Assembly (NCBI GenBank): GCA_036924285.1
Contig: JAYKYS010000012.1
Coordinates: 16,058,001-16,122,000, forward strand
Direction: 5' to 3'
Length of the DNA stretch: 64,000 nucleotides
Source: Asterella californica
Lineage: Eukaryota > Streptophyta > Marchantiopsida > Marchantiales > Aytoniaceae
Shown here: in pieces, positions 1 to 11,788 of the stretch
Layout: each line of letters opens with the position of its first letter
Numbering within the stretch: position 1 is the stretch's first letter
The notes under the pieces: generated by a model
Databases searched by the model: none
Seen by the model: the letters and a program-made list of their open reading frames with translations, nothing else
What the model was told of the DNA's origin: nothing
Translations under genes and position numbers: made by a program

Positions 1-704
1 ATTACTCACTGACTCAATCGACATAAAAATTTGGAGACAATCGTAGCCCTGCTGACAGTGATCACAGCCACGAAGTTTTGAAGCGCTTTCCTCGATTCTG
101 CTGCAAATGACACTCAAAACCCCAAATTGAACAGAAGTGCTTCAATTCTGACACAAATCGAACTTCAAACAGCCATAACTCCTTGTTTATTGCCTCAAAT
201 CGATCAAACTTTTCGCTGACAGTGCTTGGCTCGACGACCTCTATCCCCCTGTGCTCTCAGATTTCGTAGTGCCCTCACAAATTGCTCGAACTCCACTCTA
301 GAGCTCTGTTTCTAAATTTAGAGTTTAACAAAAGACAAAAACAGACCAATGGGAGTTCATAGCTCCACTTGGTTGTCCTTTAGTACCCTAAACCACGTGG
401 CAACTTAGTTTTACTCATAGGCTACCACGTCAAGCTCCCTAGAGTGCCAGCGTAAAACTTAAACTACCTAAAACGACACGCAGCCCCGAAAATTAACTTA
501 AATCAGCTAGAAAGCGTGCATGGGCGACACGCAAATACAACCCATGAGCTTAAACTCTATCAACATGGTAATCAACCTACTAAGACTCAAAATATATAAC
601 ATCCTCAAGTGTCGACATCTCTGAGGTCCTAACTCTACTCAGAGACACTAACGCTTGACAAAGAGGTGAATTATTTACAATGTAAAATAATTCACATCAC
701 GACA
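1..704 (-). repeat. Partial 3' LTR of element 1 (family A)
   Basis: The reverse complement of this stretch follows the 5' LTR at 53562-54454 landmark by landmark, including GTATTTGCGTGTCGCCCATG and the end GAGTCAGTGAGTAAT against GAGTAACTGAGTAAT. On the minus strand it begins TGTCGTGATGTGAA, against TGTCATGATGTGAA in the other copy, directly after a polypurine tract. About 700 of roughly 890 bp are present; the window edge cuts the rest. The two copies differ at many positions, so they come from separate, older insertions. Confidence 0.85.
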
Positions 705-716
705 TCCACCCCCTCC
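705..716 (-). other. Polypurine tract of element 1
   Basis: On the minus strand this reads GGAGGGGGTGGA and ends exactly where the LTR starts with TGTC. Element 2 has nearly the same tract (AGAGGGGGTGGA, 24216-24227) before its own TGTC LTR start. It is the expected plus-strand DNA primer in reverse transcription. Confidence 0.75.
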
Positions 717-750
717 AAACCTGCACATCCTCCGGTATGTGCCAATCTCC

Positions 751-2396
751 TCAGTCTTCTGTTTGATCTTCATCATCATCGCTCTCCTCCGCCTCAGTCT
801 CATCAGACACTGGGACGTCTCCGTCTCTTGTTGTCCTCAGCTCCGACTCCAGAAAGTTGAATAACTCAACTGACCCTCCGCGTCTCTTGAACAGTTTCAC
901 ACGTTTGCCAGCCACATGTAGCTTCAAAGGAGTACCATCCAACTCACGCAAACTATAAGTGGCATTCTCATACACATCTAGCACAACATAAGGCCCGAAT
1001 CATCTTCGAGAGAACTTACGGAGTGTAGAATGCTGATTCTCCAACGTGCTATCATATACCAGAACCCAATCACCAACATGTATTGGCTTCGGTCGTAGTC
1101 GGTGAGTCTTGTCAAAACGTTCCTTGTTTCTGACTCGAGCCACCTTCAACCTCTCCTGCGCATCAGCAAGATCCTCCTCTCTTCGCTCCAACTGCCTAAT
1201 ACGTAAAGCAAGGAGTGAAGTACGATCTATACCATCTTCCCATGGTAGCGCAGCCCATGTAGGAAAGTTCTCCTCAGCAGGCATGATCGGTTTCTGCCCC
1301 AGCATAAGTTCAACTGGCATATAGCCAGTCGTAGTACAGTGTGTAGTTCTATCAGCCCACAAAGCAAACGGAAGTAGTCTCGGCCATTCTCTAGACCTAC
1401 CATCACATGCTTTCACTAAAGCATGAACAATAGAAGGATGTCCTCGTTCACTCTTACCAATGCCCTCTGGATTCATAGCAGTGGTAAGCCGAAGCTTTAC
1501 TCCATAACGAGCAAAAAACTCCTTCACTTCAGCGCCTCTCAACTCGCCTCTATCTACACGTAATCTCCCAACCGATCCATAGCGACAGATGATATCTTCA
1601 AGCACGAACCGGCAGATATTCTCTGTAGTCTTCGTCCGTAGTGCTCGTCCCTCCACATAGTTGGAGAGATCCTCTCGAGCCAACACCAAGTAACGCATCC
1701 CCCATAACCCCGGTGGCATCATCACAAGATCAAGAACCCACTGAAAATGAATACTAGGTGGATAAGTAGGTACAAGCCCATCTCTGTAACGGACCTTAGA
1801 GTAGAACTGGCAGTGCAGACACGACCCAAGAAAGTCCACCACGTCTTGATACAAACCCTTCCACCAGTAACGCTCCTTCAGCTTCGTGTATGTAGCCCAG
1901 ACTCCACGATGTCCAGCCCACAAGGTATCATGAAACTCCTTCAGCAGATTAAGCTTTGTCGGTTGATCATCCACTACTCTAGTAAGCATCCCATCTCTTC
2001 TCTTCGGACGTTTCCACAGATAACCCTCACGTAGAAGATAACTATATGCCTTCCGTATGATCTCCTTGAACTCTGCATCACTCCATCCTTCTCTTCTGGA
2101 TAACGAACTCAGATAAAATCCAATATTGCGGAACTTTTCTGAGTAGAACCCCTCATTGAACGGTTGTGGTTCCAAGTCTGAAGTCTGCTGACCAACTTGG
2201 CACCAAACGTCTCTCTTCTCTTCATTTTCCACCTCTGCAAACATCTCATCCTCATCTGTATAACGAGCCCTAGACAACATATCTGCAACTGGATTGTCTT
2301 TCCCTGCTATATGCTTTAGCTCAGGGTTTAGATTCCGGACATAAGCAATCCATCGTAGCATTGCTATGTCTGGTGTATTGCAGTTTGCTATCATAC
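751..2396 (-). pseudogene. Gypsy pol fragment: RNase H end plus integrase (family A)
   Basis: The minus strand encodes the end of RNase H, with NTPDIAMLRWIAY and HIAGKDNPVADMLSRA, and then a whole integrase. The integrase has a zinc-binding region ending in CLHC, a core whose three acidic residues lie in WVLDLVMMP, RVDRGELRG and NPEGIGKSERGH, and a C-terminal module with FGPYVV. One in-frame TGA at 1000-1002 interrupts it just before FGPY; element 2 has Trp (TGG) there, so this is probably a G-to-A change. The frame continues past the stop to 751, with an acidic tail. The upstream half of pol is absent, so it cannot act alone. The retroviral-type integrase would insert cDNA into the genome in the nucleus. 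Confidence 0.85.
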
Positions 2397-3264
2397 CCAA
2401 GTGGACAGCGAGGTCGAACTCCTCCTTCTCCAATTCGGATCCAGTCGATGGTGCTGGAGCTTGGGAAGATGCAGTTGCAGGTGGCAGAATCAAGGGAAGA
2501 CCATAGAGTGTCTTCATTCTTTCTATCTGCCGATCCAAATACATGAACATGCTCTCCTTGCACTCTACCAACATCGCTCTAGACTCCTCGTCCCATTCTC
2601 TAGCTAAGGTAAGAAGCTTCCTACCCGCGGTGAAGTTGAACTTCTTCCGAAGCGCTTCCACCGACTGAGCTAGCATCCCCTGCGCACGAGCTTCCGTTGC
2701 TTCCCGTTGCGTCTTCTCGGCTGCAGTCTGCGCTTCTGTGGTTTCCCGCAGTGTCCTCTATGTCGTCTTCTTCTCTGCAAGGGCGGTGATCTTATCTCAC
2801 ACTCGCAGAACCTCCTGGTCACGCTGTTGTAAACGCGCCTGCAACTCCTGGTTGCTCTTCCTCAGCTGCGTTAACTCCTTGGCAGAAGCGGCTGCTTCCG
2901 CCTTGTACTTCGCTGCGAGCTTCTCTGTGGTGCGGAGGTTGGCTTCCAGCGCTTCTACCTTCTTCTGGCCTTCTTCCTGCCGCATTAGGGTGCGTAGACC
3001 GAATCCAAGCTGTAGTGGCTTCTCATGAGCCTTCGCCCTCTTCTCGATAAACTCCATAGCGGGCTGGATCTCTGAGTGGAAGAAGGCACTGAACTGTTTC
3101 AATCTTCTTCCTGCGGAAGATAAGTTCATCTCCACAATCCAATCGGAGATGTCGACATTGTCTTCTAGAGGCAAGGATGCCTCTTCCACCACTATGGTCT
3201 TCAGCTTCGGCGCACATTCTCGAGCCAATAACCTCGGTCTTCGGATTCTGGTCTGTGGAAGGCC
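2397..3264 (-). pseudogene. Coiled-coil ORF of family B, fused to element 1 pol
   Basis: The minus-strand frame encodes a long helical, charged protein rich in Glu, Lys, Ala and Gln (for example KELTQLRKSNQELQARLQQR), probably a coiled coil, ending in KEEFDLAVHLG. Two in-frame stops break it: TGA at 2797-2799 and TAG at 2758-2760. Downstream it runs straight into the family A RNase H frame. A second copy of its end lies at 63607-64000, where KEEFDLAVHL continues differently, so the join here is secondary. It may be a gag-like ORF of a gypsy family; no zinc knuckle or protease is visible. Function is not recognised. Confidence 0.55.
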
Positions 3265-4470
3265 CTACGCCACCAATCTTCAGTCCAAGAAGATGGTCTT
3301 CCTCGAGCTACTCCTGCCTTCGCAGGTACACGGTTGCGAGACGGTAAGGCTATCCAAACCTCCTCCAGAGGACCCTGGTCGGCGAAGTTTCAATCCCACA
3401 GGAAGAAGTCGAGACCCAACTCCTTGAGGAAGGGTTTGGCCTCGGTCAACTCTGCTGCGGGTAACACCAACCCTCGAGGATGCATAACATACTTGAAAAT
3501 CTGTTGCACTAAGTCACACGTACTTACTATGAGCCGAAGGCTCAGTCCTCCCCAAGCTCTCATAGTCTAGCTTCTACTCTCAGAAGACGAATCTAGTCTT
3601 CCAAAAGACAGCTACTCCGTCTTCCGGGATTCTAACAGTACTTCCTAAATAGCTCTCGTCTTCCGAGCTATATCTAAACCATCCTAACTAAGCAAGGCCT
3701 CGCATGGATTCCTAAGAAGACAACCCACCTTGCATTACATCCTACTTCCTAACAGAAGATACAAGATTTGCGAGAAGTAGAGTCTGTAACAGGTTCAGAA
3801 GATGGTTGCGGGCTGTTGCGGTGACAGTGACCTCTGGGAAGACTCCCGTGACAGCTTCCGATTCAATGTCTTTCTCGGAAGACCTCCCGAAGCCAGGTCT
3901 CTTTTCACTAATCTCACATGTCTTCTGCTTCCTACGCGCAATCTATCCTCACAACAAACTCAAGACATTTGCACTCTGTTCTTCTTACTTCTCACCTCTC
4001 ATACACACTCAGAAGAAATTTGCTGCATGATGGGAAGACATGACCCTCGATCATTCTCTCCAGATTCTGCCAGCAAGACTTCTCACAACTCTCTTCTAAG
4101 TTCGGGAAGAAGAAGGAATAGGCTGCTATGGATCGGACAGAAGAGACCCGTAATGGATCCTCACGTCTTCTCGCTCGTTCTGCCAGCCTTTCCAATCTTC
4201 TAGTCTCTCTAGGAAGATGTGGATTTGAGAAGCTTGGAATACCGGGAGGCACAGGCCTAGTTCTCGACTTTCAACTTCTTGAATTAACAAACAACTCATC
4301 ACACCACTCAGGATTCGTACCAAGCCTCTCTTAACACCAAAGCAAAGTAAATCCACTCTTGATACGAATTATATACAGTCGTCTTCCGAAGACAGTCAGG
4401 CTTCCGAAGACAGTCAGGTCTCTGAAGCGTCTTTCGAAGATGTTCCAATCTTCCGAAGCGTCTTCTGTTC
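3265..4470 (-). other. Noncoding leader-like region, GAAGAC-rich
   Basis: I find no convincing gene here. The stretch is crowded with GTCTTC, CTTCC and GAAGAC words, as are element C and the family B copy at the right edge. By position it would be the 5' leader of the family B element whose ORF lies at 2397-3264. Open frames on both strands look like by-products of the repeated words. Confidence 0.4.
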
Positions 4471-5484
4471 AAGATTTCAGGAGTAGAGGGATGGTAGGGT
4501 AGGGAAATTGATAGCTGGGATCTCCAATTTGAGGGCTAGGAGTAGGGAAGTTCGAGTTGCACTTGGGAAGAAGCAAGAAGATGTCTGACGGAAATTGGGT
4601 AGCGCTTCCGCACCCAATGTCACAAAAGGAAAAACCGGGGTGGGAATTGATCGATCTGGTTGCTTGTAAACAACTGGGGAAGCACGGGGGATACCAAACA
4701 TAGGCGAGAAGCAGTGGGGAAGAGAAAAGAACATGGGAAGAACCTCTACTATCTTCTGTCTGCTTCCCGAGCTATCTTCGATCTTCTGCGTGCTTTCGGC
4801 TCTGATTCTAGCACCAATGCGACCTCACAAAGCTGCTTCCGCCGTCAGCTCCTTACTACGTCTCAATCGATCAAGCCTTCCACCTTCGATTCCACTCAGC
4901 CGTCCTCCAATGTCAACTTGCGGGAGTTCATAGAAAAACTCCTTCAGCTCGATACGCTTCTGTTCTCAGTAATTCGACCTTGCCTTCCTTCTAGCTTCGA
5001 ATCAATCCTGACCTTTCTCAATTTCACCTCGTTGCTTCCTCACTCAAGGCTCACCCTCGAATCGATCTTCTAACCAAAACGCGCCTTTGCTGCAGGAAGC
5101 TGAAATGTGCTAATGCGCTTCTTGTGCATCTTCCCCGTAGTTTAAGGATTTCGACCCTCTCGACCTACCTAACCTCTTCGGTGCTACCTGGTAGGTGCAC
5201 CTACTTCTTACGTGATGAAGCTTCTGCGGTTGCCGTCTTCCGGAAGATACGTGTCTTCCGTCTTCCGCTATCTTCCGCCGTCAGAAGACACAACCGAGAA
5301 GACGCTTCCCGAAAGACGGTCGTCTTCCGAAGAAGTCAGCTTCTTATTACAAAAAGATCGTAAGATCATCTTCCTTCTAAGGAAGCCGTAATCTTAAGTA
5401 ACAACGCTTCTTCAGTTATACAAACAAGTTATTAATCTTAAAAATTTCAAAAATTTGTGAATCCTGTAATTTGTGGACACCACA
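4471..5484 (-). repeat. Probable LTR of element C
   Basis: On the minus strand a purine-rich run (GTGAGGGTGGGCGTA) is followed by TGTGGTGTCCAC at 5484, the usual order of polypurine tract and LTR start, about 80 bp after the end of element C integrase. The left boundary is not fixed because I see no second copy in the window. Open frames here lack similarity to anything I know. Confidence 0.35.
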
Positions 5485-5565
5485 TACGCCCACCCTCACA
5501 TGTTTGCGTCCTCGCAAACATCAGCGCTTCAGCACTTCTGTTCACGTCCAGTACTTCTTGACACG

Positions 5566-6690
5566 TCACCCATTTACACGAGTGGTCATCAACGTACCGT
5601 CCAACTCTTCCAACTGCAAGGAACCATTGGTGAGGACCTCCAAGACGCGGTAAGGACCCATCCAGCGAAGATGAAGTTTCCCAGGGAACTTAAGATGCCG
5701 ATTGTCGTAGAGAAGAACCAAGTCCCCATCTGTGACGGTCACCTTCTTCAGCTTGCCATCATAGTTCACCTTACGTTGCGCTTGTACTTCGTACGTCTTC
5801 TCCAAAGCTGCATTCCTGTCTTCTTTGAACTCTACAAAGTTCAAAAGACGCTGCTCCTGGCTTTCCTTTTCTTCCATGCGTTCGGTTACGACTAACCTGT
5901 AAGTAGGGACCTCTAACTCGATGGACACAATAGGTGTCATGCCATAAGTTAGGTAGAAGGGTGTCTTTTGAGTTGTGATTTTGGGTGAAATCCTGAAAGT
6001 CCATAACACAGATGGCAATTTCGTGTCCCAATCATACGCATGGTTAACAGTTATCTTATTCAGGATATTACATAGAAGACCATTCGACTTCTCTGTCAGT
6101 CCGTTAGCTTTCGGGTTGTATGGCGTTGTCTTCCGATGCTTTATCCTGAAGTATTGGATCAGGAGGCAAATAGTCTCATTTAAGAAATGAGTACCCTTAT
6201 TTGATACCAATTCCAGCGGACATCCGTATCGAGTGATAATGTTGTGCCAGAGGAACCTGGCTACCACTGCGGCGTCGTTCTTCCTTGTGGTTGCGCCTTC
6301 CACCATTTTGGTAGCATAGTCGGTAGCTATCAAAATATACCGTGCTCGTGTTCTTCTAGCCACCGAGGCGATAGACCCAACAAAGTCGATTCCGTACTTT
6401 TCAAAAGGAGCAAGCGGAAGAATGGGAGTAAGAGGTCACCTAGTAGTAGCTGTTGGTCTTCTCACCCTCTGGCACGCATCACATTTCTTGATCTCCTGAA
6501 AAGTGTCTCTGTACATGTCGGCCACCAGTAACCGACGTCCAACATCTTCTTCACTGTGATCTTCAGCCCGTAGTGACCTCTAGCATCTTCGTAGTGAAGA
6601 CCCGTGATCACTGGCTTAATCTCTGAAGGCTCAAGGCATCTCCTTAGCTTCTCGTCATGTCCCTTTCTAAACAAGATACCTTGGAAGATG
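5566..6690 (-). pseudogene. Element C integrase
   Basis: The N-terminal zinc-binding part is readable: a His pair around HYEDARGHYG at about 6570-6600, and CDAC in another frame after a frameshift near 6525. The core follows with YGIDFVG, then VSNKGTHF where the family has S-D-x-G-T-H-F, and NPKANGLTEKSNG. The second catalytic Asp is therefore Asn (AAT), which would abolish activity. An in-frame TGA sits just before the core, near 6437. The C-terminal part has a WMGPYRVLEV module and ends near 5566. It lies downstream of RNase H as in other gypsy elements. Confidence 0.8.
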
Positions 6691-6725
6691 GCATAGGGAC
6701 CTGCCTTGTGTAAGAAGACAACCTT

Positions 6726-7306
6726 CTACTCCGCCTCCAATCCCTCGGGATACTGTTGGTCTTCCAAGAATTTTCTTAAGTCCTTGAAGATCGACTCTTC
6801 TGTGGAAGTCGCAAAGACTGGATCAGAAGATCTAGTCTCGTCTTCTGGGAAGCAGGCGGTACGCCCCCCCTCAGATGAAAGTGTCTCTGCGAAAACTGAA
6901 AACAGCTTCTCGTCAGGGAACTCATCTTCCACTTCATCTTCTCGTCGTTCCGTCTCCAATCTGGATAGATAGTCAACATTAACATGCTGTCTTCCAGGCC
7001 TGTACTCAGCTGTGTAAGTAAATTCCTGGAGTAGCAGAATCCACCTACTATCCTACCAGATAAATCTACTTTCTTCACAAGATGTTTCAAAGAAAAATGA
7101 TCCACGTAGAAGACAAACGGGTTGGCTAGAAGATAGTGCTTAAACTTTCTACAGGAGTAAATCATGCCAAGACACTCCCTTTCAGTTGTAGAGTACTTCT
7201 TCTCTGCATCACTAAGTTGTCTTTCCGCATAGTAGATGAGATAATCCTTCTTCTTCTCATCTTTCAGACTCAATACTACCCCTATGACGAAAGCAGAAAC
7301 ATCCAC
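6726..7306 (-). pseudogene. Element C RNase H
   Basis: The minus-strand frame reads VSAFVIGVVLS, then LIYYAERQLSDAEKKYSTTE and FVFYVDHFSLKHLVKKV, the usual RNase H course after a gypsy RT. After about 7030 the frame shifts, and the end (HVNVDYLSRL) appears in another frame, followed by an acidic stretch. The domain would degrade the RNA strand during reverse transcription. It is broken by at least one frameshift. Confidence 0.75.
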
Positions 7307-7405
7307 ATAAATATGGAAGACTCTCTCTCAATCAGGTGGTCTTAGGACAAGGGATTCCGACAGAAGTCTCTTCATTTCTTCGAATGCTTCCTGCTGCTCA
7401 GAAGA

Positions 7406-8332
7406 TCAAATGTAAGGTTCGTCCTTCTTCAGCAACTTGGTAAGTCTTCCTGCTACCTCTGCATACTTGTCAATAAACCTCCTGTGGTATCCTATGTTGC
7501 CTAGGAAGCTTCTCAACTGAGTCAGGTTAGCAGGTGGGTGAAGTTTCATGATGACCTCCACCTTGGCGCAGTCGACTTCTATACCTCTTCCCGAAATCCT
7601 ATGTCCTAGCAAAATTCCCTCTGACATATCAAAGAAGCACTTCTCAGGATGAAGAGCCAAACGATGTTCTCTACAATTCAAAAAACACTTCCTTAGAAAT
7701 ATCAGGTGGTCTTCTTTCGATCCAAACACATAGAAATCATCCAAGAAGATCTCCATGAAAGTGCGAAGATACTCCTTGAAGATTGTAATCGTCAATCTCT
7801 AGAATGTGGCGGGTGCGTTGCATAAACCAAACGGCATTTGATTGTACGCATATGTGTCACAATCAGTAGTGAAAGTGGTTTTCGACTTGTCTTCTTCTCT
7901 GATTGAAACTTGGTTGTACCCAGAATATCCATCCAGGAAGTTGTAGAACTCATATCCTGCTACCTGGTCTAACACAGAATCGGTGAACGGTAAAGGATGA
8001 TGATCTTTTTTCGTGGCCAAGTTCAGCTTCCAGAAGTCCTGCCACACTCGGATCTTACCTGTCTGCTTCTTCGGCACGATGACAATAGGAGCTACCCATT
8101 CACTACTAAGTACTGAGAAGATGACTCCTGCCTTCAGGTATTGGTCGATCTGGTCCTTCACCAGAAGCGAGTACTTGGAGTTGAGCCGATACTGCCTCTG
8201 CCATGCAAGAACAACGCCTTCCAGCAAGTCAATGCGATGCTCTCCCAACTCTCGAGGTATGCCCTTCATGTCTTCTATGGTCCAAGCGAAGACATCCTGG
8301 AACTCCGTCAGAAGTTCTCTAAAGTCTTCCAA
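7406..8332 (-). pseudogene. Element C reverse transcriptase
   Basis: RT motifs run in order on the minus strand: [48 protein letters not shown], and FLDD at about 7736-7747 as the catalytic box, followed by LLGHRIS and LRSFLGNIGYHRRFI. An in-frame TAG at 7799-7801 comes right after NAPATF, where gypsy RTs usually have Gln (CAG), so a C-to-T change is likely. The frame is otherwise open on both sides. It would copy element RNA into DNA in virus-like particles. Confidence 0.85.
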
Positions 8333-9240
8333 CTATTGGCCCTTGATCACCTTGGAAAGCTTCAGCTTCTTCCCAGGAGCAACCTCCATTTCTTGAAGAT
8401 CATCCGGGTTTATCATTCCTTCAGTGTGACTGTACTCACTGGCACCAAAGTATTCCGGTTTGGGAGCTTCTTCCGGTTCAGATTCGTCTTCTAGAAGACC
8501 AACTGTCGGATCTTCCGAAGGAAAGACGGTATCTTCATCTTTTGGAAGACCAACTGTCGGCTCTTCCGAAGAGAAGACGGTACTTTCGTCTTCTAGAAGC
8601 TCTTCTTCCGCAACTTCGTAGCACTCAATGTATCCACAGATCACTTCTTCTGCTACTTCTGTAGTACACAAGTTATTCACCACAAACTCATTGTATCGTT
8701 CATCCATGTCAGAAGACGCAGCTGAGTCTTTTGAAGTGTACCCCTCTGTCGTAGAAGGAGTTTCACCTTGGTGTCCAATCTTGATCCAAGGAAGCGAGAC
8801 CTTAGTCTTCTCACCGGGCTTGGGTATAGGATTGAGAAATCTCAAACGATGTCTTCTCCAATCGGTATTTACATTTGTAGCATACAGCCATGGTCTTCCT
8901 ATCAACACCTGATATCCAACTCTAGCTACAAGTCACAAAATGATGTAAGTGAGGTAAAAAGATACTCCCCCAATTACCGTCAAGACATCTTTCAGTTGTC
9001 CCAAAGGTCATCTTCTGGTCTGGTCCGTCATTCTGAGGATTCTCGGAGTAGGCTGGAACTCAATGAAGCCTAGGGCATGCGCTGTTTCTTCAGTCATGAT
9101 GTTAACTTCGGAGCCGGAATCAATGGATACCTTCTTCAGAAGACAGCCTCTACTATACCCGAGTGAAGAATGTACCTAAGAGTGATCAGCGACCGCTATG
9201 TTCTTGTGCGTGCAAGACTGAATTGTGCCACTTCAAACGA
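8333..9240 (-). pseudogene. Element C protease and acidic linker
   Basis: Near 9080-9130 the minus strand encodes VSIDSGSEVNIM, a retropepsin active site (D-S-G). The protease end, LIGRPWLYATNV, opens the 191-codon frame at 8908. That frame continues as an acidic linker with a short internal repeat of the type DEDTVF-SEDPTVGL before the RT. A TAG at 8333-8335 separates it from the RT frame, and frameshifts lie between 8908 and 9080. The protease would cut the gag-pol polyprotein. Confidence 0.7.
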
Positions 9241-9389
9241 GCCCAAATATATCTCGAAAGGAATATCAAGTTCATTCGAGGTGACTCTCAGGTACGATGA
9301 CGAAGAAAAAGACCTCACTATCAGGTTGTCGTATTAAGAGCAGATTAAGAAGAGAGAAGGACTGACTTTCTTGTCGTATAAGAGAAAGA

Positions 9390-10280
9390 TTAAGAACCAT
9401 GGATCTCCATATCAAGTTCTGGGGCTCTCAAGACCTCATGCTCTATCCTTAGGATTGGGGTGCTCTGAGGGAGTTTAGCTGTTCTCCTCTTCCTCGATCC
9501 TCGAAGCACAGATTGTAACAGCTTCCTGTAACCAGCATTGTCATCCAAAAGCTGTTGGAAGGTTACATCCGCCTTCTGATTCCACAAGTCTCGCAGGAAG
9601 TCATAAGGGGATCGCTTCAGAAGAGTGATTGGTGTTTCCAACAGAGAAGATGTAGTAGCTGCTTCCTTGGGTGGAAGATCAGAATGGTGTCTTTCTGCGA
9701 CTGAGGGCTGTTCTCGTGAGACAGGGGCTGCCGTAGTCGGTGGAAGAAGCTGCTGTACTATCTTCCATCGCTTCTCCAGCTCTTCTTGCATGATCGCTTC
9801 AACTTCTTGCCTAATGTCAGGAGCAAAGTACTTCGGATCTTCTCGGTCGTAAGTAGGAGAAGAAGGCCGCTCATGAGAAGATGACATCTCCTTTCGCTGC
9901 TTCTTCTTCTTGATGTCCTTCTGACGGGATTCTGACTTCCCTTTGCTTCTGGTACTTACCTTGAACACCGCTTCATCCATGACTTCTTCTGGAGACCAAC
10001 TGTCTGAATCCAGGCAAGGGTTCCAAACAATGTCATCCGCCAAAGTGAAAGAGGAAGCTACCTCAAGTGACTTCGTCTTCTGAGCTGCAGTCGTCTTCTG
10101 CAGCTGAGGTTTCTTCCCTTTGCGCTTCCCGGGGTCTGGTTCGTCTTCCTCGATATGGAGACAATCCGTACAATCCCCAGGATCTTCTTCTTCTACCGTG
10201 ATGTGCTGTACCACTGGTAACTCGAGTTTAGAAGCGGATGCGGCTTCTGTAGGAGGCGTGGTCTTTGCAAATCTAACCAT
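9390..10280 (-). pseudogene. Element C gag-protease linker
   Basis: The 296-codon frame is Lys-, Ser- and Glu-rich, with a basic KKKKQRKEM stretch, a coiled stretch (EVEAIMQEELEKRWKIVQQL), and near its end YDFLRDLWNQKADVTFQQLL. That last motif resembles the ADVTFGQLL-type segment found between the zinc knuckle and protease of many gypsy polyproteins. It lies between the zinc knuckles and the protease, as expected. Confidence 0.6.
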
Positions 10281-10319
10281 TTGCCGTGGACGTAAGGTCT
10301 GGGGACAATTCTCCGTGAA

Positions 10320-10700
10320 ATGTCATGCTTCCTTACAGTTTCCACGCAGGGGCACTTACCCAATCTGTCTTCTCGGATGAGGACAGGTGGACCACCAGTG
10401 TCCTGTCTCTCCACAATTACTGCACGCTCCAGGAAGAGGGTTTAGAGGTCGTTGTGATGAAGAAGGTTGCCAGGGTGTCCTGGTCTGTACATTACTAGCT
10501 CTATCCCCAGGTACATAACGATTATATTGGGCGGGGGAGTAGGAGTGAAGGGTTGTATCGTCTTGATCCTATAGCAGGTTTCCTCATTGAGCTCGTGTAG
10601 ATATCCCTCATCGTCTTCTTCCCAGCCTGCCCAATTAACAACTTGGTCCTGCGTACACTGATCTCTGGTGTGCCCGGAAGAGTTACAAAGATTGCACCAA
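10320..10700 (-). pseudogene. Element C triple zinc-knuckle region
   Basis: Three C-x2-C-x4-H-x4-C type knuckles can be read on the minus strand. CNLCNSSGHTRDQC lies at about 10660-10700 and CSNCGETGHWWSTC at about 10385-10425. A third, partly broken one (NCKEA-stop-HFTENC) is near 10300-10340. Frames differ and stops intervene, so the gag is not translatable as one piece. Such knuckles bind the element's RNA in the nucleocapsid. Confidence 0.65.
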
Positions 10701-10774
10701 AGGTTTGGCCGAGAAGCCGTAGGTTGCTTCCGCTTGTCCTTCTGGTTCAGAAGATGAACTTTCAGGTCGGCAAA

Positions 10775-11788
10775 CTACTTCAGAACTTCATCAATACGAG
10801 GATTAGGTGCAGACTGAATGATCTGAGTCAGAGGCATCTTCTGCACAACTTCTTCTCTTGATCGTGTCTTCTCCTTCTTCTTCTTCCGTGTCTTCTTCTC
10901 TTGTTCAGATTCGGATTCTGAACTTTCGACAGTAGATTCTTCAGAAGTAGAGGATGCTTCCAAATCACTGTTATCAGTTTCAGTGGACTTCGACTTCCTC
11001 TTGGACTTCCGAGAAGACTTCTTGGACTTCTTGGACTTCTTTGAGGTCTTCCCTCTGTCTTTCGTCATATTCCGAGTGATGCTCGAGGTTTCATACTGCT
11101 TGGCTTCTACTAAGTCATCACCTCCTCCCGTTCTGCAATACAACTCCATATCTTGAGACAATCCTCCCAAGTACCAGTCCACGACTTGCTGGGCACAATA
11201 ACCGGGTCTTCCTTGGTTTTGACGGATGTGATCCAGGAGGTCTTCAAACCTCTCGGTGTAACCCCGCAGTGTCTCTTTCTTCTTCCATTCGAGTCTCTGA
11301 AGTTCTATGAAGATCATCCGATCATAGTCCACTCCTCTGAACCACTTCAGAAAAGCTGCTTTCAGAGTAGCCATTACTAACCCATCATCCAACATTTTAC
11401 TCATCCATTTCCTTCCCTTCTCTACGATCAAACTGGGAAATACACGGAGTCTGTCGACATCCGAGTCTTCCTTGTTGGAGTGAGAGATGGTCTCGAACAT
11501 CGTGATGAAGTCGTCCGTGTCAGCATCGTCGTCGTACGGATGGTACTTCTGTCGAGTGTGGGAAGCCATGTCGACTGCCGGCTGGTGCGACTGCCAACTT
11601 CTTCCTCCCTCAGGTCCAGGTGGTGGAGATGGTCTTCTCGAAGGTCCAGGCCTGTCTGAATCACGAAGGTCGTCTTCTGAGTCAAAATTACTGTCGTTGT
11701 CGTCTTCTGAGACGCCTGGAACAATCTCCTCTAGCCTTTCTTCACCTTGAGAAGCCTTTTTGTAGTGACGCAGGATTACTCCTTTTGC
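10775..11788 (-). pseudogene. Element C gag, N-terminal part
   Basis: The frame from ATG 11569 encodes an acidic start (DDDADTDDFITMFETIS), then a gag capsid-like stretch with a Trp-containing middle, LKAAFLKWFRGVDYDRMIF and ETLRGYTERFEDLLDHIRQ. A Lys/Ser tail of repeated KKSKKS follows, and the frame ends at 10775. The same frame stays open upstream to about 11788 and encodes an Asp/Pro-rich leader, but it has no ATG there. The capsid-type protein would pack element RNA. The family-level call is firm; the exact start is uncertain. Confidence 0.7.

Larger units (their letters stand above)
1..2396 (-). mobile_element. Element 1: truncated Ty3/gypsy element, family A
   Basis: This minus-strand remnant keeps the end of RNase H, the integrase, the polypurine tract and most of the 3' LTR. 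Gag, protease and reverse transcriptase are missing: at about 2396 the family A sequence stops and family B coding sequence begins in the same reading frame. Elements 2 and 3 are relatives in this window. Confidence 0.8.

Noticed and set aside
3802..5363. Open frames up to 140 codons in the GAAGAC-rich stretch
   Set aside because: Ser/Leu/Arg-rich translations of repeated CTTC words, with no domain and overlap on both strands.
4471..5484. Claiming a full LTR pair for element C
   Set aside because: I could not find the second copy near 11.8-12.4 kb, so only a probable single LTR is listed.
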